Shown here piece after piece: positions 1 through 8,298 of a DNA stretch of 64,000 bases. How positions within the stretch are numbered: position 1 is the stretch's first letter; every line of letters begins with the position of its first letter. The stretch is from Anaerostipes hadrus ATCC 29173 = JCM 17467 (GTDB lineage: Bacteria; Bacillota; Clostridia; Lachnospirales; Lachnospiraceae): positions 2,554,001 through 2,618,000 of the forward strand of contig NZ_AP028031.1 in assembly GCF_030296915.1 (NCBI RefSeq). Direction: 5' to 3'. A program made the position numbers and the translations under genes. Under the pieces are notes generated by a model. It was not told the origin of the DNA. It saw only the letters and a list, made by a program, of their open reading frames with translations, and did no database searches.

Positions 1-143
1 CCACAGATGATCCCATCCTGTTTACAGATTAAATTTACTTCTCCCTGTTTTGGTTCTGGCATCACTGCGTTTGTGCTGACATCTTCCTGAGTGATATCTT
101 CTTTTAATGCATTCATCAAATATTCATCGATGTTAATTCTCAT
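1..143 (-). CDS. nadC: Nicotinate-nucleotide (quinolinate) phosphoribosyltransferase, N-terminal part
   Basis: Only the first 47 codons are in the window; the rest lies beyond the left edge. The peptide starts MRINIDEYLMNALKEDITQE and continues with DVSTNAV, the typical N-terminus of NadC, which converts quinolinate and PRPP to nicotinate mononucleotide. The start ATG (complement of 141-143) lies inside the end of nadB, an 11-bp overlap that indicates translational coupling. It is the third gene of the nadA-nadB-nadC operon. The call rests on a short N-terminus plus operon context, which together are convincing. Confidence 0.85.
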   Translation of the reverse strand, partial: MRINIDEYLMNALKEDITQEDVSTNAVMPEPKQGEVNLICKQDGIIC

Positions 144-1434
144 CGTTACACCACTGATCATAAAAACTTCTGTCCTTTCGTTTAATTTCGTCAAGAACAA
201 GCTGTTCATTCTCTTTCTCACGCTGTTCTTCGTTCTGATACTTACTTAAATCTACTTCGACTGTCTCGGCTTTTGATGGATGTTCTGTGATGTCTTTCGC
301 TGCTGCCTTGGCAAATACAAGTGCTTCCAGTAGTGAATTACTTGCCAGACGGTTCTTTCCATGAACCCCATTACAGCTTGTCTCACCGACTGCATATAAA
401 TGTTCCATAGATGTCTTGCTGTCTAAGTTTACTTTAATTCCACCCATGAAATAGTGCTGTGCCGGTGTTACTGGAATCGGTTCTTTTGTCATGTCATATC
501 CTTCATCCAAGCACTGTTTGTAGATGTTTGGGAATCTATGTTTGATTCTTTCTCCATCTAAATGTGTAACAGATAAATAAACATGATCACTTCCGTCTTT
601 CTTCATCTGTTTGCAGATTTCTCCAGTTACAACGTCTCTTGGTTTTAACTCATCTGTAAAACGTTCTCCATCTTTATTCAGCAGGTAAGCTCCCTCTCCT
701 CTGACTGATTCAGAGATTAAGAATCTTCTTCCTGGTTTCTTTGAATAAAATGTTGTTGGATGGATCTGGATATAGTTAATATTCTCTAATTCAACATTAT
801 GGCGCAAGCAGACAGCCAGACTGTCTGCTGTCAGATGTCTGAAGTTTGTAGAATGTTTAAATAACCCTCCAAGTCCTCCTGTTGCAAGAACAGTATCCGG
901 AGCTTCGATCGTATCTAAATTACCATCTGCATCTTTATATACAATTCCTTTACATTCTCCGTCTTTCTCAATGATATCGATCATCGTACAATTTTCCATG
1001 ATCGTAATATTATCACGTTTCTTCGCCTCTTCGTATAAATGGCTTGTGATCTCTTTTCCTGTCAGATCTTCATGATGAAGAATACGGAATGTGGAATGTC
1101 CACCTTCTCTTGTAAACTCAATCTCTCCATCCTTCAAGTCAAATCTTACACCAAAATCTTTCAGATCCTGAATAATCTGTGGTGATTCTTTGATCATCTT
1201 CTCGACGGCACCTTTATCATTCTCGTAATGTCCGGCTTTCATAGTGTCCTCGAAATATGAATCATAATCTTCCGGATTCTTCAGCGCTGAGATTCCTCCC
1301 TGCGCCAAAAATGAATCACTTTCTTCAACTTCCTTCTTTGTAATAACGATTACTTTGTAATCCTGCGGAAGAAATAATGCATTAAATAGCCCTGAAGCAC
1401 CACTTCCTACAATGATCACATCTGCTGTTTTCAT
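133..1434 (-). CDS. nadB: L-aspartate oxidase
   Basis: FAD enzyme that oxidises L-aspartate to iminoaspartate, the first step of de novo NAD synthesis. The N-terminus carries the dinucleotide-binding GSGASG (residues 10-15), followed by AQGGIS near 44-49, the substrate-site segment SESVRGEGAYL near 245 and the C-terminal FAD segment LASNSLLEALVFA near 370. At 433 aa it is shorter than the roughly 530-aa proteobacterial enzymes, because the C-terminal helical domain is reduced, which is common in Clostridia. It lies 34 bp after nadA and overlaps nadC by 11 bp. In anaerobes fumarate is the likely electron acceptor (family knowledge, not seen here). Confidence 0.95.
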   Translation of the reverse strand: MKTADVIIVGSGASGLFNALFLPQDYKVIVITKKEVEESDSFLAQGGISALKNPEDYDSYFEDTMKAGHYENDKGAVEKMIKESPQIIQDLKDFGVRFDLKDGEIEFTREGGHSTFRILHHEDLTGKEITSHLYEEAKKRDNITIMENCTMIDIIEKDGECKGIVYKDADGNLDTIEAPDTVLATGGLGGLFKHSTNFRHLTADSLAVCLRHNVELENINYIQIHPTTFYSKKPGRRFLISESVRGEGAYLLNKDGERFTDELKPRDVVTGEICKQMKKDGSDHVYLSVTHLDGERIKHRFPNIYKQCLDEGYDMTKEPIPVTPAQHYFMGGIKVNLDSKTSMEHLYAVGETSCNGVHGKNRLASNSLLEALVFAKAAAKDITEHPSKAETVEVDLSKYQNEEQREKENEQLVLDEIKRKDRSFYDQWCNDEN

Positions 1435-1468
1435 AATTCTCTTTGCCTTTCCTTGGAACTTTCCTGTC

Positions 1469-2377
1469 TTACTGCGCGATTCTTAACATCTCATCTAATG
1501 CTTTCTTAGCATTTAATCGCAGTTCTTCTGGTAATTCTACCTGATTCTTCATGTCTCTTAATGTGTCTCTTACATTCTCTAAACTGATACGCTTCATATT
1601 TGGACAGAACTGACGATGTCCTACAGAGTAGAATGTCTTTCCTGGGTTCTTCTGTTTTAATTCATATAAAACACCCATCTCTGTACAAATGATAAATACG
1701 TCCTTGTCAGATGCTGTCGCATAGTCAATGATTCCTGATGTACTTCCTACATAATCACCTAAAGCTACAACGTCTGGTGTACATTCTGGATGCACTAAAA
1801 CTTCTGCTTCTGGATGTACTTCTTTGGCTTTCTTTACGTTCTCGGCTGTGATACTTCTATGTACATGACAGAATCCGTCATTGTAAATAAAGTTCTTCTC
1901 TGGAAGTTTGCTTCCGATATAACGTCCGAGGTTCTCATCTGGTACGAAGAAAATATTCTTCTGTGGAAGTGCTGTTACAACTTTCAGAGCATTGGATGAA
2001 GTTACACAGACATCAGAATGTGCTTTGATCTCTGCTGTAGAATTAATGTAACAGACAACAGCAAGATCATCATATTTCTTACGCATCTCTTCAATCTTCT
2101 CTACATCGACCATATGAGCCATTGGGCAGTCTGCCTTCTGATCTGGCATGATCACTGTACGGTCTGGGTTTAAGATCTTGGCACTCTCACCCATAAAGTT
2201 TACGCCTGCAAAACAAATCACATCTTTGGATTCTTTTAATGCAACTTTGGCAAGATAATAAGAATCCCCAACATAATCAGCAATTTCCTGAACGGCATCG
2301 TCTACATAATAATGTGCTAGTAAAACAGCATTTTTTTCTTGTTTTAATTGTTCGATCTCTTTTTTTAAATTTTCCAT
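1469..2377 (-). CDS. nadA: Quinolinate synthase
   Basis: [4Fe-4S] enzyme that condenses iminoaspartate with dihydroxyacetone phosphate to quinolinate. The 302-aa protein begins MENLKKEIEQLKQEKNAVLL; this ATG has AAGGAGAG six bases upstream, whereas the longer open frame to 2431 has no ribosome site and overlaps the promoter. Recognisable segments are LLAHYYV near 20, the cluster cysteines in CFAGV, ECTPD and FCPNMK, and the C-terminal NAKKALDEM helix. It is the first gene of nadA-nadB-nadC. Confidence 0.95.
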   Translation of the reverse strand: MENLKKEIEQLKQEKNAVLLAHYYVDDAVQEIADYVGDSYYLAKVALKESKDVICFAGVNFMGESAKILNPDRTVIMPDQKADCPMAHMVDVEKIEEMRKKYDDLAVVCYINSTAEIKAHSDVCVTSSNALKVVTALPQKNIFFVPDENLGRYIGSKLPEKNFIYNDGFCHVHRSITAENVKKAKEVHPEAEVLVHPECTPDVVALGDYVGSTSGIIDYATASDKDVFIICTEMGVLYELKQKNPGKTFYSVGHRQFCPNMKRISLENVRDTLRDMKNQVELPEELRLNAKKALDEMLRIAQ

Positions 2378-2402
2378 CTTTCTCTCCTTGTTATTAAATT
2401 TT

Positions 2403-2431
2403 AATATACCACGACCACCCCTTCTGTTCAA
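2403..2431 (-). promoter_or_regulatory. Sigma-A promoter of the nadABC operon
   Basis: On the minus strand TTGAAC (complement of 2426-2431) is followed after exactly 17 bp by TATATT (2403-2408), about 25 bp before the nadA start codon. No NiaR- or NadR-like operator was recognised. Confidence 0.7.
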
Positions 2432-2456
2432 GTATTTGTGATGTTTTTATATGATA

Positions 2457-2504
2457 AATACCAGTGATTTTACCTCTTTTTCAGATGCTTCAATCACTGG
2501 TATT
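2457..2504. terminator. Inverted repeat, possible terminator of the AlbA_2 gene
   Basis: Perfect 13-bp arms (AATACCAGTGATT at 2457-2469 and its complement at 2492-2504) separated by 22 bases. It lies between the end of the minus-strand AlbA_2 gene and the nadA promoter. The T-tract on the minus strand is weak, so termination is only likely. Confidence 0.45.
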
Positions 2505-2596
2505 ATTATAAATTCTATTTATTTTATATGGTCACTATATATTTTCATATGCATTTGCTGTTTTCGTCCGATCATATCTTGTACATTGTCTCGTAA

Positions 2597-3913
2597 TTAT
2601 TTTTTCACATAGCATGTGTTCTTTCCTCTGCCTCTCTGCATGATCAATCCTTTTTTAACCATCTGCTTCAAAATCCTTCCACTCGTTGTCTGACTGATTC
2701 CTAATCTTTCCTGAACTTGTTTTCTTTGAATTCTTTTTTCTTGATCGATCATTTGCATGATCTGTGTTTCTTCGTCTTCTGGTTGTATATGTGTATGGTA
2801 TTGCAGTTCTTCTCTTAATTCTGCCTGTGCATTTGTGTTTGGTAATATGATCTTAAATACATTATTACTGACTTTGATCTCTGGTTTTATAAACTGATCT
2901 TGATAAGCATTCATGATCTTTTGTATTCCTGTTCCATAAGCTTCGATCAATTCTAAACGGTAAAAAACATTCGCTAATTTTTTATTCCTGCATACAGAAA
3001 TCCCCATCATCACATCTTCTAATGTAACTCCTGTTACCAATCCCCCAATGGATGTGAATTCTAACCGATCTTCGTACATACTGATCAGAATACTAGAACT
3101 ATATCCGTAATCTCTGTGTACAAGACAGTTTAGCAATGCTTCTCTTACTGCTACTTCTGGATAATCTCTATTATCAATTCGATAAAGTTTTTCAAAAGTT
3201 GAATGTGTTTGATTTCTGAAGTCAATGTAATCATATACTGCTTCCATTTGTGCAAATAGTGATCCTGTAAATTCTTTTCTATCTTTAAATATATTTTGAT
3301 TCTTTCCTTCAAAAACTGCTGTTTTAATCGTATGCACGCATTGGTCTGAAAGTAATAAAGCAAGATTCGTATAAATTCCATCTTGGTTTATAATTCCTAA
3401 AGTTTTCATCTGTGACTGTTCTAATGTGATGTTTCTCTTTTGGAATTCTTTTTTTGTTTCGCAAAAAGTCAATTCTTGATCTAATGATCTCATATCTTCA
3501 AAATGATCACCATCTGTTTCTTTAATCATCTTTCTAATAGCTGTATCCGTTGCTGGGACAGAAGAATATCCTTGTCTTACATATACGCCTTCTGGTCTTA
3601 ACCCTTTCTTCGCTATATAGTATGGGCGTTCTGTTCCTCTTTGAATATCTATGATCACAACTTGTTTTTGTTCTATCTCTTTTGTCTCATAGTGCAAGAA
3701 CATGGTTAAATCTGGTTTAATCGCATCTCTAACCATATTGCTTACTTGCAATGCTACACTGTCTGAATCTTCTACCCCGATAACTGTCCCATCATCTTCA
3801 ATTCCAATATAGATTTTTCCTCCATCACAATTGGCAAATGCTATGATTTCTTTCTTGATGTCTGTGACTACAATGGATTTGAATTCCGTTCTCTCAGATT
3901 CTTGTAACTTCAT
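2597..3913 (-). CDS. AlbA_2 (Schlafen-like) domain, GHKL-type regulator or RecG-like helicase-related protein
   Basis: The 438-aa protein starts with an AlbA_2 domain (about residues 5-120; ESERTEFKS, then FANCDGGKIYIGIEDDG), a putative DNA-binding module. A GHKL-like ATPase region follows at about 240-340, with VREALLNCLVHRDYGYSS and the glycine-containing EAYGTGIQKI. The C-terminus (about 380-435) is winged helix, RLGISQTTSGRILKQMVKKG. Proteins of this architecture are usually annotated as putative transcriptional regulators or ATP-binding proteins; the target is unknown. The start has AAGGAGG at good spacing. It is monocistronic, with palindrome A1 upstream. Confidence 0.8.
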   Translation of the reverse strand: MKLQESERTEFKSIVVTDIKKEIIAFANCDGGKIYIGIEDDGTVIGVEDSDSVALQVSNMVRDAIKPDLTMFLHYETKEIEQKQVVIIDIQRGTERPYYIAKKGLRPEGVYVRQGYSSVPATDTAIRKMIKETDGDHFEDMRSLDQELTFCETKKEFQKRNITLEQSQMKTLGIINQDGIYTNLALLLSDQCVHTIKTAVFEGKNQNIFKDRKEFTGSLFAQMEAVYDYIDFRNQTHSTFEKLYRIDNRDYPEVAVREALLNCLVHRDYGYSSSILISMYEDRLEFTSIGGLVTGVTLEDVMMGISVCRNKKLANVFYRLELIEAYGTGIQKIMNAYQDQFIKPEIKVSNNVFKIILPNTNAQAELREELQYHTHIQPEDEETQIMQMIDQEKRIQRKQVQERLGISQTTSGRILKQMVKKGLIMQRGRGKNTCYVKK

Positions 3914-4014
3914 GAAAAACCCTCCTTGAAATTATTCTGTCTGTTCTTTCTAACTTTATTCTAACCATTCTAACCATTCTTATCAATTATAAATCACAGT
4001 GTTTGTATGCTGTA

Positions 4015-4222
4015 TAGTGGTTTGAATCACGTAAATTATTTGAATATTATAAAAAGCGATCATGTGTCGGCAACCGTACGGACACGTCTGCACTTAGCTC
4101 CTGGATGGTCATTAGACCATTCAGGAGCTTAGTACAGCTACGTGGGAGTCCGAATGCGAGTGGGTTGCAGGCACATAATCGCTTTTTATAATATTCCACC
4201 AATACTTTCCGTTATTCAAATC
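4015..4222 (-). repeat. Intergenic palindrome, family A, copy A1
   Basis: About 208-bp imperfect palindrome in reverse orientation relative to the other A copies. The outer arms are TAGTGGTTTGAA... (4015) and ...TTCAAATC (4222). Inside them AATATTATAAAAA and TTTTTATAATATT frame a copy-specific stem (GCGATCATGTG against CACATAATCGC). The centre holds the conserved AGCTCCTGAATGGTC / GACCATCCAGGAGCT hairpin (reading on the minus strand). It carries no coding capacity and begins a few bases after the rubrerythrin stop codon. The A-tract/stem/T-tract layout could end transcription from either side. Confidence 0.85.
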
Positions 4223-4227
4223 AGAAT

Positions 4228-4770
4228 TTAATAGTTTTCTTCATGCACTTCAAAATAGCTCTGTGGATGTGCACAAACAGGACATACTTCCGGTGCTTTT
4301 GTTCCAACTACGATATGTCCACAATTACGACATTCCCATACTTTCACTTCACTTTTTTCAAATACTTGTGAAGTCTCGATATTCTTAAGAAGTGCACGAT
4401 ATCTTTCTTCATGATGCTTCTCAATCTCTCCGACTGCTCTGAATTTGGCAGCAAGTTCTGGAAAACCTTCTTCTTCTGCAGTCTTTGCAAAACCTTCATA
4501 CATATCTGTCCATTCGTAATTTTCACCTTCAGCTGCTGCAGCAAGATTTTCCTTTGTATCTCCAATTCCTGCTAATTCTTTAAACCACATTTTGGCATGT
4601 TCTTTCTCATTATTTGCCGTCTTAAGGAACAATGCAGACATCTGCTCATATCCTTCTTTCTTTGCAACGGATGCGAAATAAGTGTACTTATTTCTTGCCT
4701 GTGATTCTCCTGAAAATGCTTCTAATAAATTCTTCTCTGTCTGTGTTCCTACATATCTATTACTTCCCAT
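4228..4770 (-). CDS. rbr: Rubrerythrin
   Basis: Non-haem diiron peroxidase that reduces H2O2 in anaerobes. The 180-aa protein has a ferritin-like four-helix domain (residues 1-140) with diiron ligands in [19 protein letters not shown] and [12 protein letters not shown], then a C-terminal rubredoxin-like domain with two CxxC pairs (ECRNCGH and CPVCAHP). The start [10 protein letters not shown] is chosen over an in-frame upstream start because AAGGAG sits nine bases before it. It is the last gene of the rubredoxin-SOR-rubrerythrin cluster; rubredoxin and SOR just upstream fit a peroxide and superoxide detoxification chain. Confidence 0.95.
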   Translation of the reverse strand: MGSNRYVGTQTEKNLLEAFSGESQARNKYTYFASVAKKEGYEQMSALFLKTANNEKEHAKMWFKELAGIGDTKENLAAAAEGENYEWTDMYEGFAKTAEEEGFPELAAKFRAVGEIEKHHEERYRALLKNIETSQVFEKSEVKVWECRNCGHIVVGTKAPEVCPVCAHPQSYFEVHEENY

Positions 4771-4833
4771 GATTCTTCTCCTTACTGATTCCTTTACAAT
4801 CACTTTATATATTTCCCTAGAAATTGATAATTT

Positions 4834-5196
4834 CTATACTTCAGATTTCCATAATCCATGCAGATTACAATACTCATATGCTGCTATGAATTCATCTCCA
4901 TCGGCTAACATAAATACCGCCTCTGGTTTATCCCCTGGTGCAAATTTATGCAGCTGCCCACCATTCTTTGTTTCAATATATACTCCCATAATATAATGTT
5001 CTGGAAGCATTGGATGCTCTACGGAAGATACAGCTACTGTGATCTTATTTCCTTCCTGTGTCACAACCGGCACATGTTTTTCAACTGCTGCATCGGTTGT
5101 ATTTGCTTTTAAACTTTTCAAATTCTCTATGGAACTTCCTGCTCCAAATACTTCTAATACTACTGTTTTGTCTTCTGAACGATAAAATTTAGCCAT
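4834..5196 (-). CDS. Superoxide reductase (desulfoferrodoxin/neelaredoxin type)
   Basis: Reduces superoxide to peroxide at a Fe(His)4Cys centre. The 120-aa protein contains the characteristic EKHVPVV near residue 40, VEHPMLPEHYIMGVYIET near 59-76 and the C-terminal CNLHGLWKSEV. The N-terminal desulforedoxin domain (extra Cys4 iron site) of two-iron enzymes is absent, so it is the one-iron class. The start has AAGGGAGAAG. It is transcribed after the rubredoxin gene, its likely electron donor, and before rubrerythrin, which would remove the peroxide produced. Confidence 0.92.
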   Translation of the reverse strand: MAKFYRSEDKTVVLEVFGAGSSIENLKSLKANTTDAAVEKHVPVVTQEGNKITVAVSSVEHPMLPEHYIMGVYIETKNGGQLHKFAPGDKPEAVFMLADGDEFIAAYEYCNLHGLWKSEV

Positions 5197-5234
5197 AACT
5201 TCTTCTCCCTTCTACTACAATATATCTATAAAAA

Positions 5235-5390
5235 TTATTCTTTTGAAAATTGATCTTTCCCTACAAAACATAATGGACATTCAAAATCTTCTGGAACATC
5301 TTCCCATTTTGTTCCTGGAGCGATTCCTCCTTCTGGATATCCTTTTTCTTCATCATATTCCCATCCACATACATCACATACGTATTTCAT
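5235..5390 (-). CDS. Rubredoxin
   Basis: A 51-aa protein, MKYVCDVCGWEYDEEKGYPE at the N-terminus, with GGIAPGTKWEDVPEDFECPL and CFVGKDQF following. The two iron-binding pairs are CDVC (5-8) and CPLC (38-41). It is a single-electron carrier and the probable donor to superoxide reductase and rubrerythrin downstream. The residue after the second pair is Phe, where most rubredoxins have Gly. GAGGAGG lies eight bases before the ATG. It is the first gene of the oxygen-defence operon. Confidence 0.95.
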   Translation of the reverse strand: MKYVCDVCGWEYDEEKGYPEGGIAPGTKWEDVPEDFECPLCFVGKDQFSKE

Positions 5391-5443
5391 TGTTTCATCC
5401 TCCTCATGTCTGAATCGATAATAATTACTGTTATTGTATTTAT

Positions 5444-5472
5444 ATAATAATACATGTGAGAAAAAATGTCAA
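5444..5472 (-). promoter_or_regulatory. Sigma-A promoter of the rubredoxin-SOR-rubrerythrin operon
   Basis: TTGACA (complement of 5467-5472), 17-bp spacer, TATTAT (5444-5449). A PerR operator would be expected for such genes, but no convincing PerR box was seen next to it. Confidence 0.75.
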
Positions 5473-5654
5473 TAATATTTTTTAGAATTTGAATAGTGAT
5501 ATTTCTTTCTATGAATTATGTCCAATTTTTGTTATAATTAATTCATACTTATTGACACGCCGGGGACATCAGAGCGTGACAAAATTTACTTTTGATACTC
5601 TCATCATTAATATACAAAGTTACTGAACATTTACTCAATAAGGAGGTGGCAATT

Positions 5655-6014
5655 ATGGAGGTTAAGATTACAAAAATATTTAACGCAGCTGACCAGATTC
5701 AGGCTGAGATGATTCATGATCATTTAAAACAAAACGGAATTGAAACCATGTCCAAACAACCTGGAACAGGAGAATATATGAGTATTGCAATGGGGTATTC
5801 TGTTTATGGAACGGATATTTATGTTAGAGAAGATCAGAAAGCTAAGGCAGAAGCTTTGATCAATGAACTGTTATACGATAATGACTACAATACATTCGAA
5901 GATGAAGATATCAAATTGCCTTGGTGGCAAAATAAAGTGATTGTTGCAAAATGCATTTTAGGATTTTTTATTCTTGTGATCATTATCATGATCGCAATGC
6001 AGATTCTACAATAA
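5655..6014 (+). CDS. DUF2007-type small membrane-anchored protein
   Basis: The 119-aa protein starts MEVKITKIFNAADQIQAEMI; AAGGAGGTGG is eight bases upstream, so the longer frame starting at 5592 is rejected. Residues 1-75 resemble the DUF2007 (putative signal-transducing) fold: an N-terminal strand, a helix with DQIQAEMIHDHLKQNGI, then a strand with YGTDIYVREDQKAKAEALI. Residues 96-118 are one transmembrane helix, so the domain probably faces the cytoplasm. The gene is transcribed alone and divergently from the oxygen-defence operon. Function is not established for the family. Confidence 0.7.
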   Translation: MEVKITKIFNAADQIQAEMIHDHLKQNGIETMSKQPGTGEYMSIAMGYSVYGTDIYVREDQKAKAEALINELLYDNDYNTFEDEDIKLPWWQNKVIVAKCILGFFILVIIIMIAMQILQ

Positions 6015-6030
6015 GATCATAAATTTAAGA

Positions 6031-6082
6031 AAGAACAGGTATGCTTTAGAATTCCTTGAAATCCTTATGCATACCTGTTCTT
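6031..6082. terminator. Bidirectional intrinsic terminator
   Basis: Perfect 14-bp arms AAGAACAGGTATGC / GCATACCTGTTCTT (6031-6044, 6069-6082) between the convergent DUF2007 and xylulokinase genes. Confidence 0.85.
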
Positions 6083-6137
6083 TGTTGTTGTTCATTATTT
6101 ATATTTAGTTTATATTTAGTTTATAGTTACCTTATAG

Positions 6138-7607
6138 TTAATCAAATTTCTGAAATACACCCTTAAGTGCTGGATAAATTTCTCTAAACTGCTGATACTT
6201 CGCCTCATACTTCGCAACAAGCTTGGCATCAGGTTCCACTGTATCAACCACTTTCACAAGCTGATCTGCTGCTTCCTGTACGCTGTCGTATTCTCCACAT
6301 CCAACGGCTGCAAGCATCGCTCCTCCATATCCTGGACCTTCTTCGCTTTCGATCACGTCGACTTTCAGATTCATCACATTTGCAATGATCTTCTTCCATA
6401 ATGGGCTCTTAGCTCCACCGCCGCAGATCTTTGTGCGTTCAATCTTGATTCCAAGACTTCTTGCGACTTCCAGAGAATCACGAAGTCCAAATGCAACTCC
6501 TTCTAACACGGCCTGTGTCATTTCTTCTCTCGTTGTATCCATGGACATTCCGATAAATGTTGCTCTGGCTTTTGGATCATTGTGTGGAGATCTCTCTCCC
6601 ATTAGGTATGGAAGATAGAATACATGGTTTTCTCCAAGTTTGGTGATTCCTTCTTGTTCTTTGCTGTATTCTTTTGTCTTTAAGATCTCGTCCATCCACC
6701 ATTTATTGCAGGATGCTGCACTTAACATGCATCCCATGAGGTGATAGTATCCATCTGCGTGGTCAAAAGAATGTAAGGCATTGTTGGAATCTACACCAAA
6801 TGTCTTACTGGAAATGAAGATCGTTCCAGATGTTCCAAGGGAAATGTTACACATTCCATCTCCAACAGTTCCAGTTCCTACCGCTGCTGCCGCATTATCT
6901 CCAGCTCCCGCGATGATCTTGACTTCTTTGGATAAACCAAGTTCTTCTGCAATATCTTCTTTTAATGTTCCGACAACTTCATAACTTTCAAACAGTTTCG
7001 GAAGCTGTTCTTCACTCACTCCACAGATTTCCATCATCTGTTTTGACCAGCATTTATTCTTTACATCTAATAATAACATTCCGGATGCATCGGAATAATC
7101 CGTGCAAAATGTTCCAGATAGTTTATATGCCAGATAATCTTTTGGCAGCATGATCTTTTTGATCTTGTTGAAATTGTCTGGTTCATTTTCACGCATCCAC
7201 AGGATTTTTGGTGCCGTAAATCCTGCGAAAGCGATATTAGCTGTGTACTCAGATAATTTATCTTTTCCAATCTTGTTATTTAAATAATCTGTTTCTTTCT
7301 GTGTACGTCCATCATTCCATAGGATTGCAGGGCGAATCACATCATCATCTTCATCTAAAACGACAAGTCCATGCATCTGCCCTCCGAAGCTGATCCCGGC
7401 AACCTGTGATTTATCACATTCGCTGATCAATTCTTTGATTCCTTCCATAGACTGACTGTACCAGTCTTCTGGTTTCTGCTCAGACCATCCTGGATGCGGA
7501 AAATGCAACTCATATTCTTTGGAAACGATTTTTTTGATTCCACCTTTTTCATCCATTAACAGTAATTTCACTGCGGATGTTCCAAGGTCTACACCAATGT
7601 ATAACAT
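6138..7607 (-). CDS. xylB: Xylulokinase (FGGY family)
   Basis: Phosphorylates D-xylulose to xylulose 5-phosphate in the cytoplasm. The 489-aa protein starts MLYIGVDLGTSAVKLLLMDE, with GGAGG five bases before the ATG; a longer frame to 7631 lacks a site. FGGY signatures are DLGTSAVK near residue 6, SFGGQMHGLVVLD near 75, the ILWNDGRT segment and GGGAKSPLWKKI near 400. It is followed upstream, 14 bp away, by the broken isomerase gene and the AraC regulator, so the pathway may be incomplete at this locus. Confidence 0.9.
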   Translation of the reverse strand: MLYIGVDLGTSAVKLLLMDEKGGIKKIVSKEYELHFPHPGWSEQKPEDWYSQSMEGIKELISECDKSQVAGISFGGQMHGLVVLDEDDDVIRPAILWNDGRTQKETDYLNNKIGKDKLSEYTANIAFAGFTAPKILWMRENEPDNFNKIKKIMLPKDYLAYKLSGTFCTDYSDASGMLLLDVKNKCWSKQMMEICGVSEEQLPKLFESYEVVGTLKEDIAEELGLSKEVKIIAGAGDNAAAAVGTGTVGDGMCNISLGTSGTIFISSKTFGVDSNNALHSFDHADGYYHLMGCMLSAASCNKWWMDEILKTKEYSKEQEGITKLGENHVFYLPYLMGERSPHNDPKARATFIGMSMDTTREEMTQAVLEGVAFGLRDSLEVARSLGIKIERTKICGGGAKSPLWKKIIANVMNLKVDVIESEEGPGYGGAMLAAVGCGEYDSVQEAADQLVKVVDTVEPDAKLVAKYEAKYQQFREIYPALKGVFQKFD

Positions 7608-7621
7608 ACAAACCTCCGATC

Positions 7622-8116
7622 TTATCCCCAAGGATTTTCTGTTGGATATCTGACTCCAGCTGGCTGATTGTATCCAATCTCTTCTACTGGAACTCCAACA
7701 TATTTAAATACTTCATATAATGTTTTTCCGAAATTACCAAATGCTACAGCTCCATGATGAGGGAAGTTTTTCTCGATCTCAACTCCTAAGTTGTATAACT
7801 GCTGGATTGGTGCATTGTATGCTAAGAAGTTTAATGGACGAGGCCCAAAACTGATGATCTTTAAGCTGCTTAATCCAACGACAGCTCTTGCGATTGGTAC
7901 AATTTCAGATTATAACTTGCATTCAGCATACCACAATATGCATCTCCACGTCCATCTAACAGATTATCTCCTCTTTCCTCTGCTGCTGCAAAGAACATTT
8001 TTGGTCCTTCAAAATGTTTGGCAAGTAATGTTTCTGCGATTCACTGATAAACTTTCTGGGAAACAATCTCTGCTGACTGCTACGATTCCGATCTTTACTT
8101 TTGGCATATTACTCAT
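7622..8116 (-). pseudogene. Decayed sugar isomerase gene (probable L-fucose/L-arabinose isomerase family)
   Basis: Three coding segments in different frames can be read on the minus strand. Segment 1 (8116 to about 8037) begins MSNMPKVKIGIVAVSRDCFP after a good ribosome site. Segment 2 (8037 to about 7908) contains AETLLAKHFEGPKMFFAAAE and GDNLLDGRGDAYCGMLNASY. Segment 3 (7906 to 7622) contains VPIARAVVGLSSLKIISFGP and ends NQPAGVRYPTENPWG with a stop. The frames join at internal deletions, so only about 165 codons remain of a protein expected to be over 450 aa. The isomerase assignment is from motif memory and from the adjacent xylulokinase, so it is moderate. The gene cannot make a full enzyme. 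Confidence 0.7.
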
Positions 8117-8143
8117 TTGATTCTCCATCCTTTCCTTTTTTGA

Positions 8144-8296
8144 TCATTTTAATGTGATATTCTCTCCAACTAATCCACAAAATGCTCCAGGTATTTGAGC
8201 TTCTTCATGTGCGATCAGCCATTTATCTGTGCAGTTAAAAGTTTGTCTTCTCCATTTATCACTTATAAGATTATAACAATATGCTTTTGTTTTCTC
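8144..8296 (-). pseudogene. Unidentified C-terminal coding remnant
   Basis: An open frame of about 50 codons without a start codon ends at a TGA (complement of 8144-8146). Its product includes TKAYCYNLISDKWRRQTFNC, TDKWLIAHEEAQIPGAFCGL and VGENITLK. The composition looks protein-like rather than random. It starts right at the AraC gene end and stops just before the decayed isomerase, so it is probably the tail of a deleted sugar-metabolism gene. The family was not recognised. Confidence 0.4.
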
Positions 8297-8298
8297 GA

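Noticed and set aside
3914..4227. Possible CRISPR array because of repeated palindromes in the window
   Set aside because: Copies are far apart, 200-300 bp long and not regularly spaced; no cas genes are present.
5401..5480. PerR operator before the rubredoxin operon
   Set aside because: AT-rich sequence gives only partial matches to TTATAATNATTATAA.
5545..5580. Small hairpin CACGC...GCGTG before the DUF2007 gene as a riboswitch candidate
   Set aside because: Only five base pairs and no match to a known aptamer core.
6095..6137. Short direct repeats of TTTATATTTAG type
   Set aside because: Low-complexity AT sequence between a terminator and the xylB end; no element supported.
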